A stretch of DNA of 35,780 nt from Candidatus Gastranaerophilales bacterium (GTDB lineage Bacteria; Cyanobacteriota; Vampirovibrionia; Gastranaerophilales; Gastranaerophilaceae). The stretch covers positions 1 to 35,780 of the forward strand of contig CALUPF010000027.1 of the NCBI GenBank assembly GCA_944322545.1. Reading direction: 5' to 3'. Positions within the stretch are counted from its first letter, which is position 1. The number at the start of each line of letters is the position of its first letter. The position numbers were made by a program, and so were the translations under genes. Of this stretch, positions 24,748-33,625 are shown one piece after another. The notes below the pieces were generated by a model that searched no databases, had not been told where the DNA came from, and was given only the letters and a program-made list of their open reading frames with translations.

Positions 24748-26478
24748 TTATAAACTAGCTAATTTATCAGCCAATGGCGTTTTTAATATGCCATTTAAAG
24801 ATTTGTCTATTTCTTTAAGCTTTTTAGAAATCACTTCCATTTCATCAGTCCAAACGAAATTATCTAAAACGTATTTTTCGCCTTGTGCAAAGTCTTTAGA
24901 CAATTGGACTCGAACAATTTCAGCCAACATTTTTTGTGCTGTAGGAACCATTTTTTCCATATCTATTTCTAAAACACCCTCAGAATTTAGCCAAATAGCT
25001 TTATTTTCTAAGAAATATTTTGATTGCATTACAGTTCTAACTCTATGAGCCTGTGACAAATTAGGTTTTGCTTTCAAGAAATTATCAGCTGCATATGTTA
25101 CAATAATCTGCTTTTTCTCTTCTTGTGTGTACATTCCTAGCTCAACCAACACATCTAATAAAGCTAAAGAACCCATATCAGCCTTATTTTCTTCAATAAT
25201 ATTTTTATATTTACCAAGAGCCTCTGTGCCCGACTTTGGTCCAAGCGAATGAACATTTTCATGACCAATCGTAAACCAATGATCAGCCTCTTGGTTATAA
25301 TATTTATGAAATTCCTTAGCTAGTGTTGCATCTAATCTTTTTTGTCTTTTCACTTTAGCTTCAGGACTTGTACTTATCCTAATTTGACGGTGATAAACAT
25401 TTCTGCGTCCACCACCTATTTTTAAAGAAGGTTTATCGTTATTTGGCAAATTTTGAGCAAGTGTTATACCGCCTCTATATGTACCTTCATCACCTCTTAA
25501 CGTAACAATATCTACGTCAACCATTGTTTGTTTTTCGTCATCATCATGACCAATATTTTGCTCATATTCATCCTTATATGGCATATGTTGAGCTAATACA
25601 GGCATATATTTTTTTATCTCAAGAAGTTTAGCTGTACCTTCCTTATTGACAATACCGACTCTTATACCAATTGAGTCTTTTGAAATTGGCTCTATTTCAT
25701 TTTCATCTAAAAGTTTTTTCAATTCTTCATTTTCAACAACAGTCCCTGTCATCTCATCAGCATATTGTTCACGAGAAATTGTAAATTCTAACGGAGTATC
25801 TTGCAATTCCGCCCATTTTTTATCAGCATAAGCATCATTTTTTGGATTATTTTCACACAAAGCAATAGCCTGGAGCTTCAAATATTTATTAAAATCTTCA
25901 TTAGTAGAAACTTCTGCTGCTGCTTCTAATTCATCTGCTATATAATCAAACTCTTCTTTAAAATATTCTGTATAATCAACAGCTTTGAGTTTATCTTTAT
26001 CTCGAATAACCATTGAACGCTGATTAAGAATATTTTTCACCTCTTCTTTTTCACCGTTTTTCAACATTTTCAACAAAATAGTATGAAACTCTTCTTTTGT
26101 TAAGTCAACAGGATAAAAACCTTTTCCTGGTAATTCATTTTCGTCTTTTGCTAAAAATATTTTATTTGCTTCTGAGTCAACAGCATTCATTCCAATTTGA
26201 GCAGTAAAAAGGGTCAATGTCATTTTTGCATCTTCATTACCTTTTTCAACCTCTTCTTCTAAGAATTTTTTAAACTCCAAATTTTTAGGATTGTCTTGTT
26301 TCATAAAAACTTGATTGATTTTATTAGCAGCTTTTACAAGGTGAATCAAAGCCTTTTTATCACCTTCAGCCAAAGAGGCGTATTCTTTGCTGTCCTCTTT
26401 CAACATTTCTTTTGGTATTAAACAATCTTTAGATGTTCTTTTTACTAGCTCTTCGTGAGACAAACCTAATTCAAACAT
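24748..26478 (-). CDS. Dipeptidyl peptidase III-like (M49-related) zinc metallopeptidase
   Basis: The protein has 576 residues. Zinc motif HEXXH at 406-410 ('IGHENVHSLGPKSG') is followed by 'IIEENKADMGSLALLD' (429-440), the position of the M49 third ligand motif EExxAD. The C-terminal 'AHRVRTVMQSKYFLENKAI' and 'EIDMEKMVPTAQKML' fit bacterial DPP III-like proteins, some of which have HEXXH rather than the eukaryotic HEXXGH. Such enzymes remove dipeptides from oligopeptides in the cytosol. There is no signal peptide, which fits. GGAG lies 10 nt before the ATG. It is terminated by the hairpin at 24659-24699. The peptidase assignment is good; the specificity is inferred. Confidence 0.78.
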   Translation of the reverse strand: MFELGLSHEELVKRTSKDCLIPKEMLKEDSKEYASLAEGDKKALIHLVKAANKINQVFMKQDNPKNLEFKKFLEEEVEKGNEDAKMTLTLFTAQIGMNAVDSEANKIFLAKDENELPGKGFYPVDLTKEEFHTILLKMLKNGEKEEVKNILNQRSMVIRDKDKLKAVDYTEYFKEEFDYIADELEAAAEVSTNEDFNKYLKLQAIALCENNPKNDAYADKKWAELQDTPLEFTISREQYADEMTGTVVENEELKKLLDENEIEPISKDSIGIRVGIVNKEGTAKLLEIKKYMPVLAQHMPYKDEYEQNIGHDDDEKQTMVDVDIVTLRGDEGTYRGGITLAQNLPNNDKPSLKIGGGRRNVYHRQIRISTSPEAKVKRQKRLDATLAKEFHKYYNQEADHWFTIGHENVHSLGPKSGTEALGKYKNIIEENKADMGSLALLDVLVELGMYTQEEKKQIIVTYAADNFLKAKPNLSQAHRVRTVMQSKYFLENKAIWLNSEGVLEIDMEKMVPTAQKMLAEIVRVQLSKDFAQGEKYVLDNFVWTDEMEVISKKLKEIDKSLNGILKTPLADKLASL

Positions 26479-26555
26479 ATAATTTAAACTCCATGTTTTG
26501 TAATTTATAGAGCCAATTTAACACATATTTATAGCTATGTAATATCCTATATGTA

Positions 26556-27230
26556 CTATTTTCGAATTAAAAAGCCATATCTAATATTTTTATATTCAAA
26601 AAACTCGCTTTTTATAATACCTAATTCTGTATATGGAATTTGTAAATTATCCAAAAGTAATTTTTGTTCAATAGCTTCTTTTTCTCCTTGATTTATAATT
26701 AGCATTTGACCATCTGAACTTAAAATAGAATAGGCATATTTTAAAAGTGTCTCTGGCATGAAAAATTTTTCAGGCAAACCCCAACATTTCAAAGGAGATT
26801 TTAGAACAAAAGGTAAAAACCAAGTTATGTAATCATAACAACCTTTTATATTCAATAAATTACCTGCAACATATTCAGTATTTTTCAAATTTTTTGTATA
26901 AAATTTTGCAGCTTCATACCTTGAATAAAAATTGCTATATAACCTGTATGCATCTAATTCAACACCTTTTAATAAAAAATCTTTATAATTAGACTTCAAA
27001 AAAGAATATTCTGCATTTGCATAATACCAATTTTTGGAGCCTATATCTAAAGCACACACAAATTCTTTTTTTATTACAGAAAAATATCGACTTAAAATAT
27101 CCAATACATATAAATTTTCAAGATAGGTTTGATATAAAACAGACTCATTTCTCTCAACAAAATTTTTTCTTGAAAATCTTGTATTCTCTCTAATATAAAA
27201 ATCAATATTATTTTTTAAATCTTCGAACAT
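26556..27230 (-). CDS. Class I SAM-dependent methyltransferase-like protein
   Basis: The protein has 224 residues. 'FVCALDIGSKNWYYANAEYS' resembles motif I of class I methyltransferases (hhDhGxxxG-like, with the second Gly lost), 'LLKGVELDAYRLYS' resembles motif II with the ribose-binding acidic residue, and 'DGQMLIINQGEKEA' fits strand 5. The motif I glycines are poorly conserved, so catalytic competence is uncertain. Substrate unknown. It begins 6 bp after the DMT transporter stop, indicating an operon with it. No clear SD. Confidence 0.65.
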   Translation of the reverse strand: MFEDLKNNIDFYIRENTRFSRKNFVERNESVLYQTYLENLYVLDILSRYFSVIKKEFVCALDIGSKNWYYANAEYSFLKSNYKDFLLKGVELDAYRLYSNFYSRYEAAKFYTKNLKNTEYVAGNLLNIKGCYDYITWFLPFVLKSPLKCWGLPEKFFMPETLLKYAYSILSSDGQMLIINQGEKEAIEQKLLLDNLQIPYTELGIIKSEFFEYKNIRYGFLIRK

Positions 27231-27236
27231 AATATC

Positions 27237-28118
27237 TTACTTAAACACAATAATCATAACAGCACCAACAACCATAATAAAAGAACCTAAAAGCTTTTTT
27301 ATAATATTAGTTTCCTTGAATATTTTATATCCTAAAACAATACTTAAAATTGATGATAGTTGAAACAATGAAAGAGCATAAGCAACATTCATATTTGCAA
27401 AGACAAAATTAGTTGTATACTGCATTATTCCCGTACAAATTGGGATTGCAAAGAAATCCCCGACAAATTTTGAATTAAAAGCAGTGATTTGTTTAAACAG
27501 ACTGATTCTTTTTATAAAAATCAACAAACAAGAAAAAATCAAACCAAACGTACACCAAATGATAAAAGTAATTTTTATATCTGATAATAAAATCAACTTT
27601 TTCAAATATATAGCCTCTGCTGCACAAAATATCAAAGCTAAAAATCTATATTGAATATCTTTTCTTTTAAACACACTCCAATTTATTTTTTCTTTTTCTG
27701 TATCTAAAACAAAATAGCTCCCTATAATTATCAACAACATACCCCAAATCCCATACAAATTAGGCATTTCTTTCAAAAGCAACATTCCAAATAGCAAGCC
27801 AACAACGGCTTTATATGAATTTATAGGGCCAAGAACAGATAAATCGCCAGATTCTAATGCTTTTATTAAAAAACCATTACCCAACGAACCTAAAACCCCG
27901 ATTAATAAAGAACACTTCAAAAATTCAAAGCTATAAGGAAGTTTATCAGATGTAAATAATAAGGGAATACAAGCTAAACTCATCAAAAAGTAAGTTACAA
28001 AATTTATAAAATAAGGATTACAGCCTTTGTTTGTAAGTTTTTTTTGAAATACATTAGCAAACGAATTAGAAAATATTCTAACTAATACGGCAATAGATAC
28101 TAAAAATATGCTTAAAAT
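27237..28118 (-). CDS. EamA/DMT-family transporter, apparently starting at an AUU codon
   Basis: About 293 residues with ten predicted membrane segments; drug/metabolite transporter superfamily, substrate unknown. The first conventional start codons in this frame (TTG 27986, then ATG 27983) lie inside helix 2 and have no SD. Upstream, the frame stays open for 44 further codons and encodes a normal DMT N-terminus ('FSNSFANVFQKKLTNKG'). It begins at ATT (28118-28116), 9 nt after a perfect AAGGAG (28133-28128). No ATG, GTG or TTG occurs between the upstream in-frame TAA and 27986. A promoter at 28146-28174 fits this 5' end. It is either an AUU start, as known for infC, or a mutated start codon. 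The methyltransferase-like gene follows. Confidence 0.82.
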   Translation of the reverse strand: MLSIFLVSIAVLVRIFSNSFANVFQKKLTNKGCNPYFINFVTYFLMSLACIPLLFTSDKLPYSFEFLKCSLLIGVLGSLGNGFLIKALESGDLSVLGPINSYKAVVGLLFGMLLLKEMPNLYGIWGMLLIIIGSYFVLDTEKEKINWSVFKRKDIQYRFLALIFCAAEAIYLKKLILLSDIKITFIIWCTFGLIFSCLLIFIKRISLFKQITAFNSKFVGDFFAIPICTGIMQYTTNFVFANMNVAYALSLFQLSSILSIVLGYKIFKETNIIKKLLGSFIMVVGAVMIIVFK

Positions 28119-28145
28119 AGTTAAATTCTCCTTTTTCTGTTAATA

Positions 28146-28174
28146 ATTATACAAATATCAATTTTTGAAGTAAA
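28146..28174 (-). promoter_or_regulatory. Predicted promoter of the AUU-start transporter operon
   Basis: On the minus strand, TTTACT (28174-28169), a 17-bp spacer and a perfect TATAAT (28151-28146). Transcription would start near 28139, giving a leader of about 20 nt containing the AAGGAG before the AUU codon. Confidence 0.55.
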
Positions 28175-28182
28175 ATCTTCTT

Positions 28183-28821
28183 ATGAAGAAATTTATATCT
28201 ACACTTTTGGTTCTTATTTCATTAAGTAATTATGCATTTGCTATTCCTGTGGACACAACAGGTTGGGCTTGTAGTCCAGAACATTTAACTGTTGAAGCGT
28301 CAGAAATAGATTTAAAAAGTGACTTAAAAAATGACTTTAAAGTTTATCAAACAACCATAATAAACAACACTCAAAAAGTTGTAGATGTATCAATACCAAT
28401 GAATAAAAGCTTCAAAGAAAATGTTGATAAACTACTAAAATCAGGCTTAAGTTTTAAAGAATTAATGACCGTTCCTAAACAAATTGCAGTAGACAGTTAC
28501 AATGAAGATGTAGGAACAGGCAATATTGCAAAAGCACACAAAGGTCTTATTTATATTCTAGCATCAGCTGGTGCTGTTATAGCAGGAGCTAGTTTACTAG
28601 GTGTATACCCTCAACAAAAAACTGAAGAATATTTTTCAAAAAGAAAAGTAAAAAAAGAATACTCTAAAATGAATAAAAGCATAATAGACTCTTTAACATT
28701 ATCACCTCTTGAAGAGAGAAGTGTTTACATTTTTATGCCAATTGAAAATGAATCTTGTATAATAAATTCATCAATTAGAGAAGATGAACAAGAGCTCCAC
28801 ACAGATTATCACCAGTTATAA
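28183..28821 (+). CDS. Secreted or membrane-anchored protein of unknown function (212 aa)
   Basis: A clear Sec signal peptide ('MKKFISTLLVLISLSNYAFA') is followed by a beta-type N-terminal domain (about 25-75, 'NDFKVYQTTIINNTQKVVDV'), a hydrophobic segment near 128-145 ('LIYILASAGAVIAGASLLGV') and a basic 'KRKVKKEYSK' region. No family recognised. There is no SD: TAAAAT at 28171-28176 lies 6 nt before the ATG, so the transcript could be leaderless or nearly so. The 3' end overlaps the convergent ABC gene by 13 bp. Confidence 0.75.
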   Translation: MKKFISTLLVLISLSNYAFAIPVDTTGWACSPEHLTVEASEIDLKSDLKNDFKVYQTTIINNTQKVVDVSIPMNKSFKENVDKLLKSGLSFKELMTVPKQIAVDSYNEDVGTGNIAKAHKGLIYILASAGAVIAGASLLGVYPQQKTEEYFSKRKVKKEYSKMNKSIIDSLTLSPLEERSVYIFMPIENESCIINSSIREDEQELHTDYHQL

Positions 28822-29624
28822 GTTCTTATATAAAATTTATCATTACCGTTTTGTAGCTCAACAGCACAACCGAAAATTTCTGATAAATTTTCAGCTGTCA
28901 TTATTTCATCTTTTGTACCCTTTTTATAAATTGTATTTTGATAAATAAGAGCTACATTCGTTATTTCAGGGAAAATTTCCTCAACATTATGTGTAACCAA
29001 AATTATTGAAGACTTTCTAGATAATTTTCTAAGAACCCTTAAAAAGCCCATTTGTGATTTGATATCCAATCCTGTTGTTGGCTCGTCTAAAACAAAAGCT
29101 TCTGGTTTATGTACTAGTGCTCTTCCAATAATGCAACGCCTTTGTTCCCCAGTGCTCATTTGCTTAAATTCTTTGTTTTTTAGCTTAGTTATCTCTAAAA
29201 AGTCCATTATATTATTAGCTCTGAGATACTGTCTATCAGAAAAAGACTGATGAGAAAAAGTACCGAAAGAACTGTAATAACCGCTTAAAACTATGTCGAA
29301 ACCAGAGGCATTACCACAGTAATTTAACAAGTTATTTTGTATGTCGTTAGTGATTATACCAAGGTGATTTTTCAATTCAAAAATATCCCAACGATCCTTG
29401 CCAAAAATTTCTTTTTTAAAATCATATTTTGCATTTGGATATAAATCATTTGAAAAAAGTTTCATTAATGTTGATTTACCGCTTCCATTGGCACCTAATA
29501 TTGCCCAATGTTCACCTTTTTTGATTTCAAGATTTATATTTTCCAAAACTGTTGTCATTCCATAATTGACAAAAATGTTTTTAAAATCAATTATATTCTC
29601 GTTTTTACACATAGCTTCAACCAT
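28809..29624 (-). CDS. ABC transporter ATP-binding protein (orphan ATPase)
   Basis: The protein has 271 residues and one nucleotide-binding domain. Walker A is 'GANGSGKST' (44-52), the signature is 'MSTGEQRRCIIGRAL', Walker B and D-loop are 'FVLDEPTTGLD', and the H-loop is 'ILVTHNVEEIF'. No permease or binding protein gene is adjacent, so the partner is encoded elsewhere or it acts in a non-transport role, as seen for some ModF/YlmA-like ATPases. The start is an ATG with no strong SD. It is divergent from the DMT gene at 29728. Confidence 0.9.
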   Translation of the reverse strand: MVEAMCKNENIIDFKNIFVNYGMTTVLENINLEIKKGEHWAILGANGSGKSTLMKLFSNDLYPNAKYDFKKEIFGKDRWDIFELKNHLGIITNDIQNNLLNYCGNASGFDIVLSGYYSSFGTFSHQSFSDRQYLRANNIMDFLEITKLKNKEFKQMSTGEQRRCIIGRALVHKPEAFVLDEPTTGLDIKSQMGFLRVLRKLSRKSSIILVTHNVEEIFPEITNVALIYQNTIYKKGTKDEIMTAENLSEIFGCAVELQNGNDKFYIRTYNW

Positions 29625-29727
29625 AGTTTTTATTTACAAAATTAGTATATAAAAAAATAAAAATAAAATCAGACAATGTTTTTTTACTTTTTCAATGAAC
29701 TATGGTATCTATTTTGTTGAGGGATTT

Positions 29728-30618
29728 ATGAGAAACAGAAAAATAACAGGAATACTAAATGGAGCAATTGCAGCTGCAAGTTATGGAACAAACCCATTAT
29801 TTGCACTACCTTTGTTCGACGCAGGAATTGGGGTTAATTCTGTTTTATTTTACAGGTACGCATTTGCAGTAATTATTTATGGTCTTTGGCTGAAATTTGT
29901 GAAAAAAATCTCCTTTAATCTCACAATGAAAGAATTTATACCTTTATTCTTTTTAGGAATATTTTTTTCATTATCATCATTAACTTTGTTTGAAGCATTT
30001 AAACATATTGAAGCAGGCATTGCTTGCACGATTTTATTCATATATCCAATTGTTGTTGCAATTATAATGGCAATTTTTTTCAAGGAAAAAATAACAAAAA
30101 CAACAATCGTCTCAATTATACTAACTTCTATTGGCATAACTCTTTTATATAAAGGAAAAACAGAATCATTAAATCTGTTTGGTGTTTTTGTTGTATTATT
30201 ATCAGCTCTTTTATACGCATTATACATTGTAGGTGTTAAAAACATTAAAGCTATAAAACCTGTAAATCGAGAAAAAATGAGCTTTTATGTAATGTTATTT
30301 GGATTATTTGTATACATTATAAATTTAAAATTCTGTACACAGCTTCAAATGCCACACAGCCCATTTTTATGGTTATGTCTTATAGGCCTTGCTATTTTAC
30401 CAACAATAATATCCTTAGAAACAATAAACATTGCTATAAAACTGATTGGTTCAACAACAACAGCAATTTTAGGAGCGCTAGAACCATTAACAGCTATTGT
30501 TATAGGTGTAATGATATTTAATGAAACACTTACGGCAAGAATTATTACAGGTATAATATTAATTCTTTCTGGAGTAACTTTAGTAGTTTCAAAAAAAACT
30601 AAAAAAGCTACTCCATAG
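29728..30618 (+). CDS. EamA/DMT-family transporter
   Basis: About 296 residues, with ten membrane segments in two EamA repeats: 'GAIAAASYGTNPLFALPLFD', then 'IEAGIACTILFIYPIVVAI' and the second half 'LGALEPLTAIVIGVMIFNE', the typical EamA end motif. It exports or imports a small metabolite of unknown identity. An ATG at 29695 is in frame, but GAGGG directly before the ATG at 29728 supports the latter. It is clearly different in sequence from the DMT protein at 27237-28118. Monocistronic; it ends 9 bp before the convergent CMD-cupin gene. Confidence 0.9.
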   Translation: MRNRKITGILNGAIAAASYGTNPLFALPLFDAGIGVNSVLFYRYAFAVIIYGLWLKFVKKISFNLTMKEFIPLFFLGIFFSLSSLTLFEAFKHIEAGIACTILFIYPIVVAIIMAIFFKEKITKTTIVSIILTSIGITLLYKGKTESLNLFGVFVVLLSALLYALYIVGVKNIKAIKPVNREKMSFYVMLFGLFVYIINLKFCTQLQMPHSPFLWLCLIGLAILPTIISLETINIAIKLIGSTTTAILGALEPLTAIVIGVMIFNETLTARIITGIILILSGVTLVVSKKTKKATP

Positions 30619-30626
30619 AAAAATAA

Positions 30627-31640
30627 TTAATTTAATTTGTTATAAAAATCATCTGACACTTCATCCAACCATTCAGTTGTCGCACCATCTACTGGAACAG
30701 CAATTGCAATATGACTAAACCAGCTATCCTTTGTCGCGCCATGCCAGTGTTTTACCTCTGCTGGAATATTGACAACATCTCCGGCTTTTAGTTTTTGAGC
30801 TGGCTTGCCCCACTCTTGATAATAACCATTTCCTGATGTAACAAGTAAAATCTGTCCACCTTTATGGTGAATATGCCAATTATTTCTGCAACCTGGTTCA
30901 AATGTCACATTAGCTGTATTCACGCCATCTTGAGTCAGCGGTTTCAAATAGCTTTGTCCCACAAAATATTTTGCATAAGCATCATTTTTATCACCTAAAC
31001 CAAATTCACCACCCTTATTAACAGCACTAGTCATTTTTAAAATTCCATTTATTTGTAAATCAGTCAAACCTATATGTTTTCCTATTTGAATATGGCTATC
31101 TAACTGTGGTTCAACGCCAACAATAGTAGATAATGCAGCAATTGTTGCAATCTCTCTTTCCTGATAAGACAAAACACCACGTCCAAAAATATCAGCAAAC
31201 AAATGTTCTTTTAAAAACGAATCTATGGCTGGTGTAAATTCAAATATTTGTCCCTTAACAGGGGCGCCTGTAAGCTTAATTTGAACATCATTACCATACT
31301 TATTCTTATCTATTTGTGAATCTAATGGTTTACCTTTTTCACCCTCAACTAAATTTTTGTTCTCATTAACAACTCTCATAAAAGTAGCTATTGCATTTAA
31401 ACTTCTAGGGAATCCACAATAAGCGTACAGCTGCACAAGGATTTCTTTAATTTCATTTACCGTCAAATCTTGTTTCAATCCTAGATTTAAAGATTTTTCA
31501 AGATTTACTAAATCACCATTTGCCGTATAAGATGAAATCATCACTATACTTTGTTGTTTTGGTGTTAAAACTTCTTTAGCCATAGTTTTACCTCCTATTA
31601 TAAACATAATTAAAACCAATAAAATTAAGATCTTTTTCAT
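30627..31640 (-). CDS. Carboxymuconolactone decarboxylase-like (CMD) and cupin fusion protein
   Basis: About 337 residues. Two AhpD/CMD-like helical units (about 25-100 and 130-215) contain 'VNEIKEILVQLYAYCGFPRS' and 'SYQEREIATIAALSTIVGVE'. A C-terminal cupin (about 235-320) has the metal ligands of 'RNNWHIHHKGGQILLV' and 'AEVKHWHG'. The ATG at 31640 (GAGG 9 nt upstream) yields a signal-peptide-like N-terminus ('MKKILILLVLIMFIIGG'). A second ATG at 31583 has a perfect AGGAGG 7 nt upstream and gives a cytosolic form starting 'MAKEVLTPKQQ'. These proteins are often linked to redox or thiol stress; the reaction is not known. Last gene of the DUF3737/hydrolase operon. Confidence 0.87.
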   Translation of the reverse strand: MKKILILLVLIMFIIGGKTMAKEVLTPKQQSIVMISSYTANGDLVNLEKSLNLGLKQDLTVNEIKEILVQLYAYCGFPRSLNAIATFMRVVNENKNLVEGEKGKPLDSQIDKNKYGNDVQIKLTGAPVKGQIFEFTPAIDSFLKEHLFADIFGRGVLSYQEREIATIAALSTIVGVEPQLDSHIQIGKHIGLTDLQINGILKMTSAVNKGGEFGLGDKNDAYAKYFVGQSYLKPLTQDGVNTANVTFEPGCRNNWHIHHKGGQILLVTSGNGYYQEWGKPAQKLKAGDVVNIPAEVKHWHGATKDSWFSHIAIAVPVDGATTEWLDEVSDDFYNKLN

Positions 31641-31651
31641 ATATTCTAACC

Positions 31652-32524
31652 TCACACACAAACTAACTCTTTACTTTTTACAAAATCTAAAACGGCTTTT
31701 GCATACTCATTATGCATGTTATAAAAAATATGACCAGCATCATTCAAAATTACAATTTCATTATCTTTTGCACTCGCCATACAATTGCTAATCTCATTTG
31801 CAAATTTAAAAGAATCACCACCAGCACAAGAATCTTTTTCTCCAATCAAAATCATTCCACTTATTTTTATCTTTGAAAGAGAAGTAGTTTCTCCATCATT
31901 ACTTATAAAAGGACAATTCTTATAAATTTTGTTGTCATACCAATTTTTTATCATTGTATTTGCTGACATAGGAGAAAAGCCACCAAACAAAAATGGTAAA
32001 ATATTATCACCTTTACCCTTTTCGACCCAAGATTTTGCCAATTCAAATTGATCAGGTGTTGTCATTGTTGAAATCATATTAGCAAAATCTACAGGACCTG
32101 AAAGAATAAAATGTTTTATCAAATCGCAATTATTATTTGACAAATAATGAATTATTCTATTTGAACCTAATGAATGTCCTCCTAAAATTATATTTTTATA
32201 GCCTAATACTTTTGCATACTTTACGTAAGCGTCAATATCTTCATCAATCACATCAAAATCATCTATTGCGACACCTTTTAGTTCTTGAGTTTTAGTTAAT
32301 GAATTTGAATAATGCAAAACAGAAAAAGCATCCATTGCTTGTCCCACAATATAAGAAACTCCATTTTCAGAAAGCAACTCACCAGTTGTTTGTAACAACT
32401 GATTGTTAAAAATATTGGAACATATACCACTCATCAAAATTAAAATAGTATCAGAATTCTGAGCTTCGTACATTATAGTTCTTAAAACTAGTCCGCGTTT
32501 TGTCTGTACATTTATTATCTTCAT
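31652..32524 (-). CDS. Alpha/beta hydrolase
   Basis: The protein has 290 residues. Nucleophile elbow 'LGGHSLGSN' (Ser118), acid Asp230 in 'LIGEKDSC' and His264 in 'NDAGHIFYN' form a complete catalytic triad. The oxyanion-side segment 'LILMSGICSNIFNN' near residue 30 fits small serine esterases or lipases. There is no signal peptide. The substrate is unknown. It lies between the DUF3737 gene (13-bp gap) and the CMD-cupin gene (11-bp gap), so all three are probably one transcript. TAGGT lies about 8 nt before the ATG. Confidence 0.87.
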   Translation of the reverse strand: MKIINVQTKRGLVLRTIMYEAQNSDTILILMSGICSNIFNNQLLQTTGELLSENGVSYIVGQAMDAFSVLHYSNSLTKTQELKGVAIDDFDVIDEDIDAYVKYAKVLGYKNIILGGHSLGSNRIIHYLSNNNCDLIKHFILSGPVDFANMISTMTTPDQFELAKSWVEKGKGDNILPFLFGGFSPMSANTMIKNWYDNKIYKNCPFISNDGETTSLSKIKISGMILIGEKDSCAGGDSFKFANEISNCMASAKDNEIVILNDAGHIFYNMHNEYAKAVLDFVKSKELVCV

Positions 32525-32537
32525 TATTTTTTACCTA

Positions 32538-33407
32538 TTATGCAGAAATTTGATTTTCTTTTAATAAAATCTCACAATTACATTTGACAACAGCACCATC
32601 TTGTATAATTTCACCTATTGAATCAGCAAGAATGATACCGGATTTTGGATTTTTAACAGATACAATTTCGCCAACGACATCTGCATCCACACTAGAATAT
32701 TCAAAAGCTAAATCAGTCTGCGCCATTACACAATTTACTAATTTTAAATTCTTACAGTAGCAAAATGGCTGAGTACCGACAATTTTACAGTTTATCAATG
32801 TAAGATTTTCAGAAAACCAACCTAAATATTCACCCTTTATTATTGAGTTTTCAACAATTACATTTTTACTATGCCAAAATGCATCTTTAGTATCTAAGTT
32901 TGAATTGATAATATGCAAATTTTTTGTATATTGGAAAGAATATTTTCCTTGCATATTTAAATTATCAATTTGCACATTTTTAGACTCAAAAAGAAAATAA
33001 ACAGAGTCAACTGTTGAATTGTTAATTTTCAAGTCCTTACATCTCCAGCCAAACTCTGAAGAAACAATTTTAGTTTTATCAACTTGAATGTTCTTACATT
33101 CCCTAAGACATTTAACGCCCTCAATTACGCAATTTTCTATTTTACCATCATTAGAATACCAAAGAGGTGCTCTTGTTAATTCATCCATTGAACAACCTTT
33201 TAAAATGAATTTTTTTGCATGCCATAACGGATAACGCAAAGAAAATTTGCAATCAAGAACTCTTATATTTCTACATTCTTTTAAAACAGATTCTCCATCT
33301 AAAGAACCTGCAAAAATACAATTTACAACATCAGTTTTGTTCAAATTATACAAAGCTCTTTCTTGATCAAATCGTTTCCCGCTTATTTGCTTATATAAGT
33401 TTTTCAT
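32538..33407 (-). CDS. DUF3737 family protein, predicted right-handed parallel beta-helix
   Basis: The protein has 289 residues. It is built of repeated rungs of about 20 residues with 'K(N/D)(L/V)xIxNS' turns, for example 'CKNIQVDKTKIVSSEFGWRC', 'SKNVIVENSIIKGEYLGWFS' and 'SENLTLINCKIVGTQPFCYC'. The N-terminal 'ISGKRFDQERALYNL' is the recognisable family start. The fold prediction follows from the rungs; biochemical function of the family is not established. It is cysteine-rich for a cytosolic protein. A strong SD (AAGGAG, 7-8 nt spacer) precedes the ATG. First gene of the three-gene operon with the hydrolase and CMD-cupin genes. Confidence 0.88.
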   Translation of the reverse strand: MKNLYKQISGKRFDQERALYNLNKTDVVNCIFAGSLDGESVLKECRNIRVLDCKFSLRYPLWHAKKFILKGCSMDELTRAPLWYSNDGKIENCVIEGVKCLRECKNIQVDKTKIVSSEFGWRCKDLKINNSTVDSVYFLFESKNVQIDNLNMQGKYSFQYTKNLHIINSNLDTKDAFWHSKNVIVENSIIKGEYLGWFSENLTLINCKIVGTQPFCYCKNLKLVNCVMAQTDLAFEYSSVDADVVGEIVSVKNPKSGIILADSIGEIIQDGAVVKCNCEILLKENQISA

Positions 33408-33625
33408 AAAAAAATCTCCTTATAAAAAAACAAGAAATAATTAATGCCTAGGGAATCTATCATAGAGAGGATTTATCAAATTTTTTATTACACAAGCTGT
33501 ATTTAAAAATAAAAATTTTTAAATATTTATAGACAATATCTTTCTTGATAAATTCATTATTTATCACAACTAAATAAATAGCAAATACCTATAATGAATC
33601 ACACAAAATACCTCAAAGGCATAAT
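33408..33625. other. Intergenic region upstream of the DUF3737 operon
   Basis: About 220 bp without a gene. It holds the odd palindrome TCTATCATAGA (33456-33466), about 50 nt before the DUF3737 ATG, which could be an operator, and AT-rich stretches. No convincing promoter pair and no RNA structure of known type were seen. Confidence 0.4.

Noticed and set aside
27984..27986. TTG at 27986 as the start of the DMT transporter
   Set aside because: It removes the conserved first helix and has no SD; the frame extends upstream to a well-placed SD and ATT.
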